In this document: one piece after another, positions 5,127 to 6,321 of the stretch
Layout of the letters: the number at the start of each line of letters is the position of its first letter
How positions within the stretch are numbered: position 1 is the first letter of the stretch
Origin: CAZYYO01 sp964650965
Lineage (GTDB): Bacteria > Bacillota > Clostridia > Lachnospirales > Lachnospiraceae
DNA length: 6,321 nucleotides
Direction of reading: 5' to 3'
Assembly: GCA_964650965.1 (NCBI GenBank)
Contig: CAZYYO010000105.1
Span: 1-6,321, forward strand
Notes under the pieces: generated by a model
What the model was told of the DNA's origin: nothing
The model's database searches: none
Seen by the model: the letters and a program-made list of their open reading frames with translations, nothing else
Made by a program: the position numbers and the translations under genes

Positions 5127-5147
5127 TGATATAGTGGTGATACTATA
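5127..5147 (+). promoter_or_regulatory. Candidate extended -10 promoter with overlapping inverted repeat, upstream of the hydrolase
   Basis: TGA followed by TATAGT (5130-5135) forms an extended -10 element; no good -35 is present 16-18 nt upstream. TATAGT (5130-5135) and ACTATA (5142-5147) form a 6-bp inverted repeat with a 6-nt spacer across the expected start point, a possible operator. The leader to ATG 5210 would be about 65 nt. Confidence 0.4.
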
Positions 5148-5209
5148 GGTAATAGAAATCCGAAAGAAGATGCTCTATATCACAGATTTAAGCGGAAAGA
5201 GGAAATCAC

Positions 5210-6133
5210 ATGAAGAGAATATACCGGGCACTGATATGTGTGCTGGCCGCCGCAGCTCTTGCAACTGCTTGTTATACAACCAACACATATAATGAGCATA
5301 CCGTAAACAATATCTATTACAGTGAGGACCACAGCAACGATCACACCCTGAGCATTCATGGCGTTCCCGATACAGGGGAGCTGCTGCCTGTAATTGTAGA
5401 AATCCATGGTGGTGCTTTGGTACAGGGAGACAAAAGCGGGAATGCTGATTATTGCGATGCCCTGGCATCTTATGGGTATATTGTGGTAAATGTTAACTAT
5501 ACGCTTCTTCAGGATGGAGATATGGAGACTATTGTTCAAGATCTGTTCTCTGTGCTGCTGTGGCTGCAGGAAAATGGGGAACAATACCATATGGATTTGC
5601 AGCACGTGTATTTAGACGGCGACAGTGCAGGTGGATATCTGTCGGGACTTATGGCAGCAGTACTTACACAGGAGAATCTTCAAGCATATTATCATGTGGA
5701 TAAGAGTCTTATCAATGACCAGATACTTCAGGTGAAGGGTTATGCCCTTGGATGTCCCATGATTGGCTTGGACTATCTGATTGGAAGTCCAGAGCTTACA
5801 ACCCTTAAGAAGCATAATCCAAGGGGTGCAGCACATGTGGAATCTATGCTGGAGGATTCTCAGGTTCTTAGCAGGAATCGTCTTATGGATATCATAGATG
5901 TTCATACGTATCCACCGGTATATCTGTTAACGACACCTGAGGATGATGAAATATATGAAGATGCTCTTGCATTGCATAACTATCTAGAAGAGCAACAGGT
6001 GGAACATACTTATGCAGAGTATAAGGGAACACAGGAGCCGCTGTATCACACATTTAATGCCATAAACCCCAATCTAGAGGAAAGTAGGCAGGCAAATGCA
6101 GACAAGATAGCGTACTTTAACAATATGAAGTAA
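5210..6133 (+). CDS. Exported alpha/beta hydrolase, hormone-sensitive lipase-like (esterase/lipase)
   Basis: The product has 307 residues. Residues 1-20 are a signal peptide: basic MKRIYR, a hydrophobic Ala/Leu core and then C21. The context LATAC has Ala rather than Leu at -3, so lipoprotein processing is possible but not canonical. The mature part is an HSL-type alpha/beta hydrolase. EIHGGAL (64-70) holds the HGG oxyanion motif. YLDGDSAGGY (134-143) is the nucleophile elbow with Ser139. TTPEDDEIYEDAL (241-253) supplies the acid, probably Asp245 or Asp246. LYHTF (278-282) gives the catalytic His280. Such enzymes cut ester bonds in short-chain, often acetylated, substrates; the natural substrate is unknown. 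Removing carbohydrate esters outside the membrane would suit a gut fermenter, but this is inference. AGAGGA (5198-5203) precedes ATG 5210 at normal spacing. It is monocistronic, between the tRNA terminator and the terminator at 6270. Confidence 0.85.
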   Translation: MKRIYRALICVLAAAALATACYTTNTYNEHTVNNIYYSEDHSNDHTLSIHGVPDTGELLPVIVEIHGGALVQGDKSGNADYCDALASYGYIVVNVNYTLLQDGDMETIVQDLFSVLLWLQENGEQYHMDLQHVYLDGDSAGGYLSGLMAAVLTQENLQAYYHVDKSLINDQILQVKGYALGCPMIGLDYLIGSPELTTLKKHNPRGAAHVESMLEDSQVLSRNRLMDIIDVHTYPPVYLLTTPEDDEIYEDALALHNYLEEQQVEHTYAEYKGTQEPLYHTFNAINPNLEESRQANADKIAYFNNMK

Positions 6134-6147
6134 AGAATTACGCTGCA

Positions 6148-6255
6148 TTAGCAGTTTAAAATGTGATAGACTTCTTTCAAAGATTTCTTACATCTCTTAC
6201 AAATGGGCTTGCAGGTAATTTTTCGAAGATAGAAGTAAAGGTAACATTTTTTCAT
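6148..6255 (-). CDS. Possible small Cys-rich protein (35 aa), minus strand
   Basis: On the minus strand, GGAG (plus positions 6261-6264) lies 5 nt before an ATG (6255-6253). The frame runs 35 codons to TAA (6150-6148), ending 14 nt from the hydrolase stop. The product is very basic with five Cys: it begins MKKCYLYFYLRKITCK and continues PICKRCKKSLKEVYHILNC. The C-x3-C-x2-C spacing (15, 19, 22) hints at a metal-binding or disulfide-bonded peptide. I do not recognise the family, and no minus-strand promoter is evident before the window edge. It lies in the only non-coding stretch after the hydrolase, so chance is possible. Confidence 0.3.
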   Translation of the reverse strand: MKKCYLYFYLRKITCKPICKRCKKSLKEVYHILNC

Positions 6256-6269
6256 TTTGTCTCCAAAAC

Positions 6270-6304
6270 AAAAGAAAGTGGATTTCCCACTTTCTTTTAT
6301 TTTA
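6270..6304 (+). terminator. Rho-independent terminator downstream of the hydrolase
   Basis: A perfect 12-bp stem, AAAAGAAAGTGG (6270-6281) with CCACTTTCTTTT (6287-6298), has a 5-nt loop and a T-rich continuation ATTTTAT. It sits about 136 nt after the stop codon. The A-rich sequence before the left arm means it could also terminate minus-strand transcription. Confidence 0.75.
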
Positions 6305-6321
6305 TGCACATATTCCCTTTG

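Noticed and set aside
5180..5605. 141-codon open frame on the minus strand within the hydrolase gene
   Set aside because: It lies opposite a clear alpha/beta hydrolase with signal peptide and catalytic motifs. Its translation has no recognisable domain, so it is a shadow frame.
1..6321. Mobile element, CRISPR array, toxin-antitoxin pair or phage remnant explaining the decayed region
   Set aside because: I found no transposase, integrase, terminal inverted repeats, regularly spaced repeats or paired small genes of that type. The tRNA 3' end is not duplicated elsewhere in the window.

Overview
The window is AT-rich, uses strong AGGAGG-type ribosome binding sites, and has SigA-like promoters and short hairpin terminators with T tails. 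Protein styles include a CDF transporter tail, a two-[4Fe-4S] aldo/keto reductase and an L-fucose/L-arabinose isomerase-like protein. Together these fit a Gram-positive, anaerobic Clostridia genome, most likely Lachnospiraceae. The family assignment is an inference from protein style; no database search was possible.

Layout, left to right. (1) 3-188: the C-terminal end of a cation efflux (CDF) transporter that begins outside the window. (2) 189-1128: about 0.9 kb of decayed or uncertain material. It holds a nitroreductase with an in-frame internal deletion (291-647), a strong terminator (710-766), a well-formed SigA promoter with a cre-like site (790-841), and a 21-codon scar (863-928). The scar joins the first 10 codons of an aldo/keto reductase directly to a piece near its C-terminus. 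Two further short ORFs follow (925-993 and 1010-1147). (3) 1129-2277: an intact aldo/keto reductase-like ferredoxin protein, closely related to the scar. (4) 2408-3835: an L-fucose/L-arabinose isomerase-like protein behind an extended -10 promoter that overlaps a palindrome matching the GlnR/TnrA consensus; it ends in a terminator. (5) 4049-4897: a membrane-anchored coiled-coil protein of unknown function with its own strong promoter and a distinctive C-terminal SPEEIEALF motif. (6) 4968-5040: a complete tRNA-Lys(CTT) with its own promoter and terminator. (7) 5210-6133: an exported HSL-type alpha/beta hydrolase, followed by a terminator at 6270-6304. A 35-codon Cys-rich ORF on the minus strand (6148-6255) lies between them.

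How the parts may work together. The reductase and the isomerase-like protein are adjacent and co-oriented. Both point to carbohydrate or small-carbonyl metabolism, and each has a putative metabolic control site upstream (CcpA-like for the first, GlnR-like for the second). The other genes look like independent transcription units. I found no CRISPR array, insertion sequence, phage gene or defence system. The most unusual content is the pair of in-frame internal deletion scars next to an intact paralog. Also notable are the loss of canonical catalytic residues in the intact reductase and the C-terminal motif of the coiled-coil protein.
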